A stretch of DNA of 64,000 nucleotides from Emydura subglobosa (Eukaryota > Chordata > Testudines > Chelidae): positions 8,844,844-8,908,843 of the forward strand of contig ML679960.1 in NCBI GenBank assembly GCA_007922225.1, read 5' to 3'. The notes beneath the pieces are model-generated. The model made no database searches. It saw only the letters and a program-made list of their open reading frames with translations, and was not told the DNA's origin. Position numbers and translations under genes: made by a program. This document shows positions 1 through 12,183 of the stretch, piece by piece. Every line of letters begins with the position of its first letter. Within the stretch, counting starts at the first letter, position 1.

Positions 1-722
1 ATACACAAGTCCATGTAGCCAGATGCAATGCACCCGAGGGTGCTGAGGGAGTTGGCTGATGAGATTTCAGAGCCATTGGCTATTATCTTTGAAAGCTCAT
101 GGCAATTGGGGAAGGTCCCTGATGAGTGGCAAAAGGCATATATGGTGCCCATCTTCAAGAAAGGGAAAAAAGTGGATCCAGCGAACTACAGACCAGTCAG
201 CCTCACCTCAATCCTTGGAAAAATCATGGAGCAGGTCCTCAAGGAATCTATTTTAAGGTACTTGGAAGAGAGAAAGGTGATCAGGAACATCAACACGGAT
301 TCACCAAGGGCAAGTCATGCCTGACCAACCTGATTGCCTTCTATGAAGAGGTGACTGGTTCTGTGGATGTGGGGAAAGCGGTGGACGTGATATATCTTGA
401 CTTAAGCAAAACTTTTGATAGTCTCCCACAGTATTCTTATCAGCAAGTTAAAGAAGTATGGGTTGGATGAATGGACTATAAAATGGATAGATAGCTGGCT
501 AGATCATCGGGCTCAATGGGTAGTGACCAACGGCTCCATGTCTAGCTGGCAGCCAGTCACAAGCGGCAGCCAGGGGTCAGTCCTGAGGCTGGTTTTCTTC
601 AACATTTTCATTATTGATCTGGAGGATGGGGTAGATTGCACCCTCAGCAAGTCCTGCTTTGAGTGGGGGGTTGGACTAGATGACTTCCTGAGGTATCTTC
701 CAACTCTAGTATTCTATGATTG
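1..722 (+). mobile_element. CR1 LINE fragment, internally deleted, left end outside window
   Basis: This stretch encodes broken CR1-type reverse transcriptase in several frames. The pieces in order are a [20 protein letters not shown] segment with IFKKGKK and NYRPVSLTS (28-324), then [20 protein letters not shown] and the first catalytic-aspartate block YLDLSKTFD (to about 420), then [20 protein letters not shown] (to about 645). The FADD block and the connection region are missing. The sequence jumps directly to the typical CR1 3' end, GGACTAGATGACTTCCTGAG followed by TTCTATGATTGT. Frameshifts and the deletion make it a dead copy. Confidence 0.85.
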
Positions 723-1192
723 TATATTGGAGAGGGTTCAGAGAAGAGCCACGAGAATTATTAAAAGATTAGAAAATGTGCCTTACAGTGCTAGACTCAA
801 AGAGCCCAATCTAGTTAGCTTAAAGGGAAGGCTAAGGGATGACTTGACTACAGTCTATAAGTACCTACATGGAGAAGAAATATTTAATAATAGGCTCTTC
901 AATCTAGCAGAGAAAGATATAACGTGATACAATGGCTGGACATTAAAGCTAGACAAATTCAGACTGGAACTAAGCCATGCATTTTTAAACAATGAGAGTA
1001 ATTAACCACTGGAACAATTTATCAAGGGTTGGGGTGGATTGTCTGTCATTGAGAATTTTGAAATCAATATTGGATTAAATTTTTCTAAAAGATAGGCTCT
1101 AGGAATTATTTTGGGAAATTTTATGGCATGTATTATATAGGCGGTAAGCATAGATGATCACAGTGGTTCTTTCTGGACTTAGAATCTATGAA
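723..1192 (+). mobile_element. Older CR1-family LINE 3' end
   Basis: Starting at [20 protein letters not shown], this encodes the C-terminal tail of a CR1-clade ORF2 ([11 protein letters not shown] at 860-890), then runs into the 3' end, GATGATCACAGTGGTTCTTT followed by AGAATCTATGAAA. The family is the same as the copy at about 16990-17597, not the one at 1-722. It begins exactly where the younger CR1 ends, so the younger copy probably inserted into it and the upstream half lies outside the window. Confidence 0.75.
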
Positions 1193-4100
1193 AAGATATA
1201 TATATGTAAAAAAAGTTATTTGTTTTAGGATTAGAGACCAGGTTAATCTATTTATTCCACAGGTGTGTGTTTTATGGAAGTTTCCCTTTTGGTTCACAAA
1301 AATTATTATTTTAAGCACCTGATCCTGTGACTGTTCCCTACACCTACCTCCTATTAAATTCAGTGGGAGAGGAATTGTGTTCTATGATGACAGGAACAAA
1401 TATAAATTATTTATTAATGTCAGCTTCAGAGTGCTACTCAAACAATTTACAAAACGTTTTTCTGCCCGATACATATTATTGTTTAACTAATTTTGTTTAA
1501 GTGATATTTTTGACTCTATTCCTATTTGATATATTGGGTATGATGATGACTCCTTAGTGACTGGAAAGTACTAGAGAAAGTCAAGAAGAGAAGGTGGGCT
1601 ATGCCTTAGTGTTAAAGCATTCTCACCCACAGATGAAGTCTGAAAACTATCACAACAAAGCAGATTAGCTGATCTAAAGTGCTTAAAGACCCACATTTAC
1701 TATATGTGATAAATGAGCAACTGAGTATATTCCCCATCTTTAATGAGCCATATGTTAAATAGATTATTGTAAGCTTCAGTAAGGTCCCATTTACTTTGTA
1801 TTCTGTTCATTTTTTAATTTTTTGTTGACTGGAGCTGGAACAAACATCAATGAAACAGGCAGAAGAGTCTTGCAGGAAAACTTAAATGTGATGGCATAAA
1901 ACATACCCAGGGAAGCTCAAACTGATATATTTCATGGGGCACTCTCTTACAGCCCTCATTTTTGTTAGAAATATATTGCCTACTGGCTGCTTTATCAACA
2001 AATTGGTGTCTCCTAAAACAATTTGCGTGCATGAATCTTTGTTCATAGAACATTTAAGTAATATTTTCTGTAGTTAAATGAGATTATGATTGAAATGTAA
2101 CAGTGCACTTGGTAAACTTCACCACACTTCCAAAATTTTCAGGTATCTCCACATGCACTGTAAGAACTTTAAACATTTCAATACGCAAGGATACTAATTA
2201 GAATATATTAATTGATCATTCTTATTTGTGCATATTCACCCATGGTCATCACGTCAGTTTATTCAAATGCTTTCCTGCTATTCAGAAGCTATCATAAAAA
2301 CGATCATGAAAACTTCCTGAAAAGTAATCAAAACAAAAGTGAATGGTAAACTTTACTGATAAGTATAATGATCAGCCTGTGATTTGTGAAGTTACCACAA
2401 ATCTTTTTCTTTACAAATTAAGGCAATAGGAAAAAAAAAAAAGAAAAAAGCAGGGGAAAATAGAGCATCCATTACAGCCTGAAGTTTCATTTAAAAACAC
2501 TTCCTTTTCCATATCGGATGAGTAAATTTATTATCACCTCTTTGACCTGTGAGCTATTTAATTATGTATAAACTACTTCACAGTCAGTAATTTACAGGTT
2601 TTAATAGAAATATTAAGTGACGAAGGGTATTGCATTAGTAAGAAGCTGTCAAAATAGGATCTTCATCTTATCAGTAGGATAATTTAAAACAAAAAGTGCA
2701 TTTTAATTTTGTGGGAAAGCCATTATGAAAAGTTTTAACATACATCACAATAGAGTTACAGATTAAACAGATACCCACTTGAAATACTGAATTTATATTA
2801 CAAATCCACCCATTAGATGAAATGACTTACTATTATTGTAGTTACAGCCTGCCCTCAAAAGTAATGATGATAATATACAGGCATATAGCTATGCACATTC
2901 AATACCACCAAGTCTCATTTTCAAAATTGTTAGGTACTGCAGACAGATTGCTATTCCATTTCCTTCATTCAGGGCTGCAATATTTAGTGGCATATAGAAA
3001 AAGAGTAACAGGAATTGTTGGGCTTGTATAGTTTTTGTAATGATATAACATTTCCACTGGTTGTCATGCTTCCACAGTGATGAATGCTTATAGATTAGTA
3101 AAATTAATATGTTAGGACACGAAGTAGTGTTGTGGGGAATAATTCAAATCTTTCCCATCACAAATTTTTAAAAAAGGGAGTATTTAGGTTTATATAGGAA
3201 AGAAAATATGTTCATTAGGAATTCTTACAAAGCCCTTTTAAAAGGGTTATTCTTTTCTACTCAAGCCAGTTCTGTCTAGATTAATATTTTCCATCTGGCT
3301 GTCATCTCATTTTGGAAGTTGTGTGGTAGTGATCCTCAATAGCCAAAAAACTATCAATTCTAAATGAAACAGCAGTCACCTGGGTGACAACTCAAATTGG
3401 CCAAATGCAGAATATCTTGATAACTCCAATAATAATAAATGTTAATAGTCCATGCAATCTTCATACATTTGGTAGGCAGTGCTGAGGTGGCCTCAAAATA
3501 ACTGAATCGTAGGCTCACTTAATATGCTGATCTGACGTGCCCACACCTTGAGTCTAGCAACATACTATACTTGTAGTGGTGATGGAAATGCTCTAAAAAC
3601 AACCTGTCCAGAACCCAGCTATGCAAAAAACATTAAAAAATAAGCCTGTGAGGAGCTTTTTGAATTTCAGAAAAGGAGTGACTCTGGTTCACTTCATATT
3701 TTGCATGAAGGCTGAAGGAGGGCTTTTTAAAAAAAAATTATTACCTAGAATTAGTAGTAAGAATCCACAAATTAGTATATCCATATTGCATTGCATTAGT
3801 TTTGAAAATATTAAAATGAATTGAGGGCTATTTCAAATTACTCTGAAAACCAGTCCTATTGCCCTTCTTTTTCCTCACCAGAGATATCCCTAAAAATAAT
3901 TACTTGAAAACTATGGCACATTCTTTTAGACACGCCATTGGTAATCTTAATACTAATAGTGAACAGATTAATTAACCTGCTAACTGGATGACTCAGAGGT
4001 TTGACAATGGAAATGGAGGTTCCGCCAATCTACATTTATTACCAGCTTTCTAATTTCCCAACAAACAGACCACTGCTAGTAATATTCACAGTGCCAATCC

Positions 4101-5819
4101 CAGAATTTGATAAGCTTAAACCAAGAGATACTAGAAGTATGGGGTTGAACAGACAGAGTCCAATAATCATGTTCTACAGCCAATAACTTTATTGCTGTGA
4201 ATTCTACAAATTTTACATTTATAGCCACTATTTATCTATAGCTATTTTGAAATCTGGAGCCATAAAGGGGAGTGAATGGAAAACCCATTTTCTTCCTAAA
4301 TAATCACAAAGTTACACATTCCCCTTGGGCTGATGTAGGGAAATTCCCAGGTTCTACCAAGCAGCCTTCCTGAATGTGATCAATAGTACAAATTGCAACT
4401 GTGGGCTGATCTCTCATCTGAAAAATGTCTATCAACAATGTCCTGCTCGACAACACATTTCTGTGCCTTACGGTATTCAAGGAGACAACTATCTTTCCAC
4501 AATATATTCCCCTGATGTATGTCTCATATGGGATTGAGCTCTAGAAGATAAGTGAGAAAACTACCGGATACCATACTATATTGGGTATATAATACAAGGA
4601 GGGATCACTGATCTACTTATGAAATATAGGATAGAGATTCTTTTCTCCTTTCATTGATCTATAGGTAGAACTTGTATGTGAAAAATGCATATAAAGCAAT
4701 TCATTTGTGTAAAATCCAGTACTGTGATATAGCAGCACATAAAATCAAGATCAAACAGAAAAAACTATCAAAGGGAAAACTCATGGTGTCTCATTATCAC
4801 TTAATAAAAAGTGCAAAAAAACTCATAACAAATTAGGGAGAAGAACACTGAAGACATGAACAGGACAGATTAAATAATCAAGCTGTATGAAATTAAGTTG
4901 TAAAGCATTGGACAATTATTTAGTCCAAAGAAGACAACACAAATATTGTTATAGGACTAACACTAATAGATTCAATCCCAGTGGGCAAAAGTTCATTAAA
5001 GAAAAGAACCATATCTGTTTATTGCTAGAGGGGCACACAGACAGCAACACAGGCAACAGGAGGTGAAATACCACATTCTCACACATTTTCTCTGAGAGGG
5101 ACAAAAAACTCCTGACTTCCCCTCAGAATCAATTCCTGAACCAGGTGAAGTCACATTTTTATGGGAGAAGCCACATCCTCTGAAGCTGTCTGAGCATATG
5201 TTCTCCCAGGCAGCAGAGAAACTCTATTACAATAAAATGAACTAGTAAACGGAAGGCTGGGGTCATTGTCCCAAGGCTGTAGCACATGCTATAAAAGTCA
5301 CTTGCAATGACAACCTACATGGATTTTTCTCAGATATCCCATGATGATGGGGACTCGTCTAAAATCAATCCACTATTCAGGAAGGGTATTTTCCCTCTCC
5401 TATTTGAAGCTACGTATGTCTTAATGCCAGATGATATGTTACAAGTCAAGTAATGGTTTTTATATTTTTACCACCACATTAAATTGAATAGTAAATGCAA
5501 ATTGTTCAAGTAAGCAAGATCAACAGAACCATGGGGACATTTTAGTAAAAGACAGAAAAGCTTATGCCCTCCAAACTGCTAAAGAATATGTAAACCACTG
5601 TACTTCACAGGACACCCTTTTTTTAATTGGACTAGCTTGATGATGATGATGATGTATGAAGAAACAAGTGAAGTATCTGAGTCCAGAAATATTATGCAAG
5701 CAGTATCAGTTAATTATCAAATTCTGTTAAGTACTAACTTTCTCGCTGTATATTTATGGTACACTATACTTGGTAATTTGTTTTGTTTGTTTTAAATAAT
5801 TTGGTTAAAAGTAGTGAAA

Positions 5820-5944
5820 GGTGAAATTCATCCCTGTGCAGAGGGCCAACACAATGCACCATTAGGACCCACTTAGCCTTATTTTGAGGGCTTAAGTGGA
5901 GCACAGGTCTCATGCTGGCCCTTTGTACAGGAATGAATTTCACC
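5820..5944. mobile_element. 125-bp hairpin MITE
   Basis: Arms 5820-5848 and 5916-5944 are inverted repeats of 29 bp with about four mismatches; each outer end is GGTGAAATTCAT. A 67-bp loop separates them. There is no coding capacity. The form fits a foldback MITE. A diverged half copy may lie at 49985-50041. Confidence 0.7.
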
Positions 5945-6062
5945 CTAAATTATTTAGAATAGGTTTTTGACTATAACTGTGCACAGTGTCCTGCATACGT
6001 CTCTGCAAACACAGAAGTTGGAAAGAGATTTTTATCAACTGTCCTCAATGGTGAAATAGAGA

Positions 6063-6430
6063 GACAAGATGGGTGAAGTAATAAATTTCATTGAACCAAC
6101 TTCCGGTGCTGAGAGAAACAAGCTTTCAAGCTACACAGAGCTCTTCTGCAGGTCTGGGAAAGGTACAAAGGGTGCCACAGCTAAATAAGATCAAACAGAT
6201 AGTTTAGCATAAATCATTACTATATATTCTAAGGGACCATTCAAGGTGAAGTGGCCTTTTAACTCCCCTGTAGTCATAGGACAAAAAGGGGGTTAGTGTG
6301 TTACAGAGCGTTGTAATAAACCACAAATTTAGTGTCTTTATTAAGACTATGGTGTCCAGCAAAGATGCAAATTATAAGCTCTCAGGCTCATCTTTTGATT
6401 ACACAGCTATAACAACACTAAATACTAAAT
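6063..6430 (+). repeat. Unclassified interspersed repeat (GACAAGNTGGGTGARGTAAT family)
   Basis: The start, GACAAGATGGGTGAAGTAAT, the block ACACAGAGCTCTTCTGCAGG and the block ACCATTCAAGGTGAAGTGGC belong to a repeat I recall as widespread in turtles and crocodilians. A related 80-bp fragment sits at 17089-17168 in this window. I cannot name its class. The 132-codon ORF starting at 6298 lies in this repeat and its neighbour and is not a gene. Confidence 0.6.
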
Positions 6431-6594
6431 GGTCAAACAAAGACTGTAAAGTTAACATCACAGTACCAGCAATCTGCTTGACACACTGGCTGCACAGCAG
6501 ACAAGAGGGCAATGTCTTGGTTTATTTTCTAATTTATCTTTGGACTCTCTTTCCCACACAACCCTCTCCAAAAAAGAAGATATACTGCACAATA

Positions 6595-6852
6595 CAGTTT
6601 CATCTGTGGAAGGGGTGGCATTTTTGGAGTTTTACCAGTTTAAAGATAAGAAATCACTATCCTGTAGAAGTAGTGTTCAAAGTAACAATACACTAAATGC
6701 TATCAAAGGAGGATTTTTATTCTTGCATACCAATTTGTATATGAAGCAACTCCACAGATGCATTTAAGTAGGAAGCCAGTTTCATTCTGGCTTGGAAGTT
6801 ACCCTTGAAGAATGAACATCTTTATTCAGTCAAATATTGGCTGTCCAGGGGT
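6595..6852 (+). repeat. Unnamed repeat, copy A of an inverted pair
   Basis: This sequence matches the reverse complement of about 9690-9905 along its length. Shared blocks include AGGATTTTTATT, CCAGTTTCATTCTGGCT, TGAAGAATGAA and ATTCAGTCAAATATTGGCT. The class is unknown and no protein is encoded. Confidence 0.6.
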
Positions 6853-7149
6853 TAGCAATAGATATGGAAAATTTTTCACATCTAGACCACTGGTCCAAAA
6901 TTTGACCCAGATTGGTAATTCTAATTTATGAGTGACCCAGAAACCTTTTGGTGCCAAGTGGCAGAGGGCACAGGTGGTGTATAGGGGTTTTACAGGGATC
7001 CCGTTTCAGATATATGTATATTAACTGACCAATAGTTGGTATGCAAAGTATCTACTGAAAGCCAGTAGTCCTGGTCATCAAAATCATTCCGAAATGTAAG
7101 AAAAATATTTAAGGATTTATGTATTTTTACTAAAAATTATGAATGTAAG

Positions 7150-7950
7150 GTCTTAGAGGAGGTGACATACCTCAGACAGAGTACTTTCAGGCAGGAGGCA
7201 ACAGACGATTATCTCTCTGTCTGGTCATATGTGTATTGTCCGCTTCATAACAGGTGTCTGTTTGCTTAGTGAGCCTGATGCTAATCAAGAGCCTACATAA
7301 TCGACAAGAGGCAAGTCACAGGAAGAAACAGGGCATTGTCCTGTTTAAGGCCAAAGAACTGTCCTGATCTACCAAGGTGCTAAGATACATGCTGGGTCTT
7401 TCATTGATGAGGCAAGCTGACAGAGCAATTTGTCTGATGAATAGAAGATCACAGTCAAGCCTGGCTGTAAAACGCTAGAAGGACTTTGGTGAGTATTGCT
7501 GCATAAGATATGATAGTAGCTAGTTAAATACATCTAGGTTCTAAGCTAAGAGTTATTCTATTTTATATGCAATCACTTGTTGGCAATGCTTCTGCTTGTT
7601 ATCACTTGAATCTGTATACTTTTGTTAAATGTATTTTTACTTTTTTCCCCTCTATAAGCACATCTGGGTGGTGATCGGAGGTGAAACTTGTAAGCTGGGA
7701 TGTACTGCTTCTTTGGAAGCAGCATATCTGAATACTGAGAATTTCCAGTGGAACGGGAGCTGGACACTTGATTGGGGAAGGTTGGAGTAGGCCTATTGCT
7801 AATTTGTATAGAGAGAGTGGGGCCTGAACAGGCCTAGAGGGGAGTGCTTGTTTTGCCCGTGGCTGGATGAGTCAGGGACAAATAAGGATTCCTCATGCTA
7901 ATGGTAGGAGGTCTCATAATGCTGGAGATCCCCCAGCGGCATCACATTAT
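7150..7950 (+). repeat. Possible decayed LTR-like repeat
   Basis: The texture (GGTTCTAAGCTAAGAGTTAT, then a TTTGTTAAATGTATTTTTAC region, then a GC-richer stretch ending near CCCCCAGCGGCATCACA) recalls LTR or 3'-terminal parts of turtle retroelements. I see no clean ends or target duplication, so the class and limits are uncertain. Confidence 0.25.
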
Positions 7951-7951
7951 G

Positions 7952-8160
7952 GTTATGTCTACACCAATAACAGCATGTCGTGTACGGCTCTGTACATGTA
8001 GATACACATCACAGTGAAAGGCTCTGGCAGCAGGGAGTTTTTCCACTGCTGGAGGCTTTTATTGCAGGACACTAGACTGCTAACAATTGCTGTGTAGACC
8101 TGGGAGGCATTGGTTGGGCATGTAGAGTCTCATAGAGGGTTCATATCCACAGGGTACTCT
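7952..8160. mobile_element. MITE-like palindromic repeat
   Basis: It starts GGTTATGTCTACACCAATAA, has the internal imperfect hairpin AAAGGCTCTGGCAGCAGGGA / TTCCACTGCTGGAGGCTTTT, and ends in a region with GTGTAGACCTGGGAGG. The GTCTACAC motif is shared with the Harbinger-type MITE at 41984-42258. I did not find a clear target duplication. Confidence 0.4.
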
Positions 8161-9689
8161 ACTCCATTTGTCTAAGCTGTCCAATCGTGCAGTGTCTGAA
8201 CTCTACATGCTTCCATAACTGTAAACGTTCTCTATGTTGTTGTGTTGCATTTTAATTTCTTAGTATCTTTCAGTCATTTCTTAGTCTTTCTGAGGTTGTC
8301 AATGGTCTCTATCCATACTAACAGTGTTTGCAAACATGTCCCTTTCCCCTATGCTATTAATACTTGAAATGCACACATTATTGTATATCAAAATCATACC
8401 ATTTACTGGGAACCATATTTTATAACGTAGATTAAATTATACATAGATTACATAGAATAATGAGCAAAAAAGGACATCATACAGCTTGCAGAGGAAGGTT
8501 TTTTCCCCTCCAAGTTTATGGATAATAAAACTTTGACAGAAGGTTATGTTAATTATATATAAATTGCTCTAAGCTGTGGAGAACAGCCAGGTTTTGTGAA
8601 TAACCACCTGGTTGTATGGAAAAGTTATTCATAATTAGGGCTATTGACAAATCATAGGTAAAAAAATCCTTTTGCAGATAAACTACTCTTTAAATTAGTT
8701 AAGGAATGCCAGTTATCAGCAAAATGGAATGAAAACCAGAAGTTTCTTGTATGAGTCTCATCTATCTCCACCATTACTGTGTTCTGTGGTAAAATTTTTA
8801 TGTAAATATAATATCCATGTGTCATATCTCTTTAAATTTTAAAATGAATTGCTAAATTTAGATGACACTATTGTCATAATTTGCATTTCATCATATTTCA
8901 GATAGAATTTAATATAGAATATTCACAAAATCTGAATGATGAGGAGTACATGCCAGGAGAAATCAATATATTTTTCACTGATGGAATCTCAAAGGATAGT
9001 ATGAAGACATTAAATACCTTAGCCTCATAATCATAAATCTCTTGCAACAGAAGGTCACTGCGAATCAAATAGCCACACTTAATCAAGTAGCAAAACCAAA
9101 AAGGTGTACATTTGATCAAATTATTTTGTTCACAAGAAAAATACTTAAAAGGCAGAAGATGCATAGAAGTAGACATTAATAGGAGATACACAGACTTTTG
9201 CTATATTCTAAGATGCCTACATTACCAATATAATTATCTTGTAATGCATGTCTTATTGCTTAAACTTAACAAACCAACTATAAAGGTTGCCTAGAATTGC
9301 CTGCTTTGATTGCTAATCTAACAAATTATTTACTACTTAAAACAACCCCAACCACACTAATCATCAATAAAAGGAAAACTAAGGATTTCAACCAACTGTA
9401 TGCATGAAAACTGAAAATATTGGGTGTATAATTTCTGTGTAACCCAAATTGTAAAATCCAGCCTCACTAACACAAATGCACTTCTGTGTTCTAATAGAAT
9501 AGGCTTTGGCAGACACTGCAGCACAACTATTGCTTGCATTTAAATCACCCCACAACAGGAATTTGGATCAAAATAGAAGAAAATGAATGTTTAATCGCAA
9601 CCCATGCATACACCCACGTGGCATATTAGGTATGAAAGGAAAATCACTTTGGAAACAAGCTAAGATCTTCAGGTATAACCTCTATAGCC

Positions 9690-9905
9690 AATATTTGACT
9701 GAATAAGAACATTCATTCTTCAAAGGTGATTACCCAGCCAGAATGAAACTGGATTCCTAGTCAAATGCATGTATGGAGCTTCTTCAAAAAATAAAAATCC
9801 TCCATTCATAGCATACACTGTACTATTACTTTTGAACATGACTTCTACACAGTTGTGACTCCTTTTCTTTAAGCTGGTAATACTCCACAAAGCCCAAGAC
9901 AAAAA
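9690..9905 (-). repeat. Unnamed repeat, copy B of an inverted pair
   Basis: On the minus strand this reads TGGAGTATTACCAGCTTAAA, then AGGATTTTTATT, then CCAGTTTCATTCTGGCT, then TATTCAGTCAAATATTGGCT, paralleling copy A at about 6595-6852. The two copies face opposite ways about 2.8 kb apart, so they are independent insertions or an inverted duplication. Confidence 0.6.
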
Positions 9906-10892
9906 AAGTTTTCAATTAACACATTGCATTAACATAACAAATAAAACAAAGAGATGTTCACCTGCTCTTTTAGTACAATAATTCCATAACATGATAAAGT
10001 CATATTTCATTAGTCTAAGGACATTTGTGATTTCCTTTATTAGATACTGACAGAGTGGCTTAAGTATTGCTTGGATATAGTTCTGTCATGCAGAGTATAC
10101 TATTGAAAGAATACCTGGGAATCTTGCTAATAAATCTGGTGGAGCTATGAGTCACATTTGCCTGTCTATAGAGAAAAAGATGCAGAAACATTCCAATAGG
10201 ATTCTTCCCTCAGTGATGTACTGATAGATCTAGGCATGATCTTAGTAATAAGTTGGCCATTATTCTCAAGCAAGACAATGTTCATTCCAAAAGTTTCCTA
10301 TGCTGGTAGCCAGCATAATGATAGAAGAGAATACTCAATGGACTTAATACTAAAGCTGCTTAAATACATTTTTAAAAGAACAGATTTGAAAATAAAAGGG
10401 TTGAGTTGTTTATTACAATTGATGGCATCTTACTATTAATGAATATGTAGGTAGCCACTGGATATTGACTGTGGATTCCCAAAGTAACAAATTTCATCAT
10501 GAAGGATTATTTGTCTTAAAATTGGTAGCTATTATATGTATTATTATTTTATTCACTATTCTGTCTCAAATGTTACTGTTCTAATTGGGGAGCAGAAAAC
10601 AACAACATTAAATAGCAAACAGTTATAACAAACATTAAAAAAAAAAAAACAAGTGTCCACAAATTATTCATTTAAATTATTCATCAAATACTTATAAACA
10701 AACATATTGGAATGAAAATGGGACTGGTTCATAAATGATTTGCTCACCCTTAAAGGGAGGTAATTCATAAAAATATATACTTTTTGTAACAAATAGATCA
10801 GCAAATTCTAGCTGAGGCCATGGCAAATAAACAACAAGAGACTCCACGCTAGAATTTACCTTAAACTGTTTTCACTGAAAAAAAAAATCTTG

Positions 10893-10960
10893 GTTCCACT
10901 GAAATCAATGGAAGTTTTAACATTGACTTCAATGGAGTAAGGATTTTGCCCCTTGAGTAT
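10893..10960. repeat. Small palindromic repeat with CAATGG core
   Basis: CCACTGAAATCAATG and CATTGACTTCAATGG form an imperfect inverted repeat (13 of 15 pairs) with a short loop. It belongs to the group of ATTGA-CTTCAATGG palindromes found several times in this window. Confidence 0.4.
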
Positions 10961-12064
10961 ATGATGAACAGACCACTTAACATTGGAATCAGCAATGTGA
11001 ATTTATAAAATATAATAAAATGTTATGCTGATGGCTTAATAGTACAAAAACCTCAAACAGTTTGGACAGTAAATGAAGTCAAAGTGAGAGACAGAAGTGG
11101 CATGTTGCAAATTCAAGAAGGAAAGAATGCAGCTGCTGCATTATTCATAAACATCTCCTGCCATTGCAGTATATTTTGAAAACAATCAACCAGGATGCCT
11201 GTTTCTCCTCTCACTGATAGAGGGGGGTGGACTGAAAGTATGGGGTGAACAAAGACCTTAATAAGGAATTGGAAGGCTTCGGGGAAAAATATTTAGACCC
11301 TTCCAAACCACATCTACAAAAGGATTTAGGGGTTTTCTCTACGATGTCTTATATTAAGGAGAAGGTGAAATGAATGAAAGATGGGATTTTAAAAAAATGA
11401 CTGGCATTGGCCTAATTTATTATTAAAATTAAAATTGACAGTAAAACGCTATTGCGTTAGACCAGTGCTGATCTGTTTTGAAAATTTACACCTATAAATG
11501 AACAAGGACTACAAGTTAATTACAACTGGCAAGACACCCATGATTATTACAGATTACTTTTTAATCGGTATATGCCAGCACGATTCAAAGTGTCTTCCCC
11601 TATGCAGCTACTCAAACATATACACTCCCCCTCCTGCTTCAAGCCACACACCTTAAGTGTTGAAATACTGTAGACACACAGGCCAATATCTGAAAATGTG
11701 GGTGGATCTAAATTCTAAATCCATAGTTAGGCCAGATTTTCAAAGGTACTGAACACCTGCAGGTCAGACTGTAGGCAATAAGAGCTGTAAGTGCTCAGAA
11801 GCTGGGGTGGTGGAAGGGGAATCAGCCTACTTAGGTACCTAACATCAAGCGAACACATTTGAAAATTCTGCAAGCTTTGACCTAAATTCTTTAGTTCTGA
11901 GGAGTTTATATTATACTATTTTAACTGAGAGAGAATTTAATCTTGCATTTATACTCTACCATTGAAAATGTTGAATCCTGCTGCAAAGAGGTCAAACTAA
12001 TTTTCAGTCAATACATGAAAAAGTAAATTTTTAAGCTACAAAATAGTACATGATTTCCACTAAC

Positions 12065-12183
12065 CTTCAGGATCAAGGAGTTTCTCAATACCCAAGTGCC
12101 GTTTGGCGGTGTTGAATGCATGGTCTAACCGTTGTACAGCTGACTGTTGGCAAGCCACACTGTTCCAATCAAACAGATCTGGT
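12065..12183 (-). CDS. DMD: Dystrophin exon 7 (CH2)
   Basis: This 119-bp exon completes the split Arg codon from exon 6 and encodes PDLFDWNSVACQQSAVQRLD, then HAFNTAKRHLGIEKLLDPE plus one base of the next codon. It is the middle of CH2 in the N-terminal actin-binding domain. The HLGIEKLLDPED-type motif is the CH2 signature shared with utrophin and spectrins. Acceptor: TTCTTCTTAG|ACC. Donor: GAAG|GTTAGTGG. Length and phases equal human exon 7. About seven of 39 full residues differ from recalled human dystrophin, so this exon is less conserved than exons 4-6. No exon too short for ORF calling was recognised between it and the window edge; exon 8 lies outside. Confidence 0.97.

Larger units (their letters stand above)
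1..12064 (-). other. DMD: DMD intron 7 (3' part outside the window)
   Basis: This is intronic sequence downstream of exon 7 on the minus strand. It holds CR1 fragments (1-1192), a hairpin MITE (5820-5944), a long unclassified repeat (6063-6430), an inverted pair of another repeat (about 6595-6850 and 9690-9905), a repeat remnant (about 7150-7950), a MITE-like palindrome (7952-8160) and a small hairpin (10893-10960). The stretches 1200-5800 and 10000-12060 are AT-rich unique-looking sequence in which I recognise no gene. Short ORFs there show no family resemblance. Confidence 0.9.
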
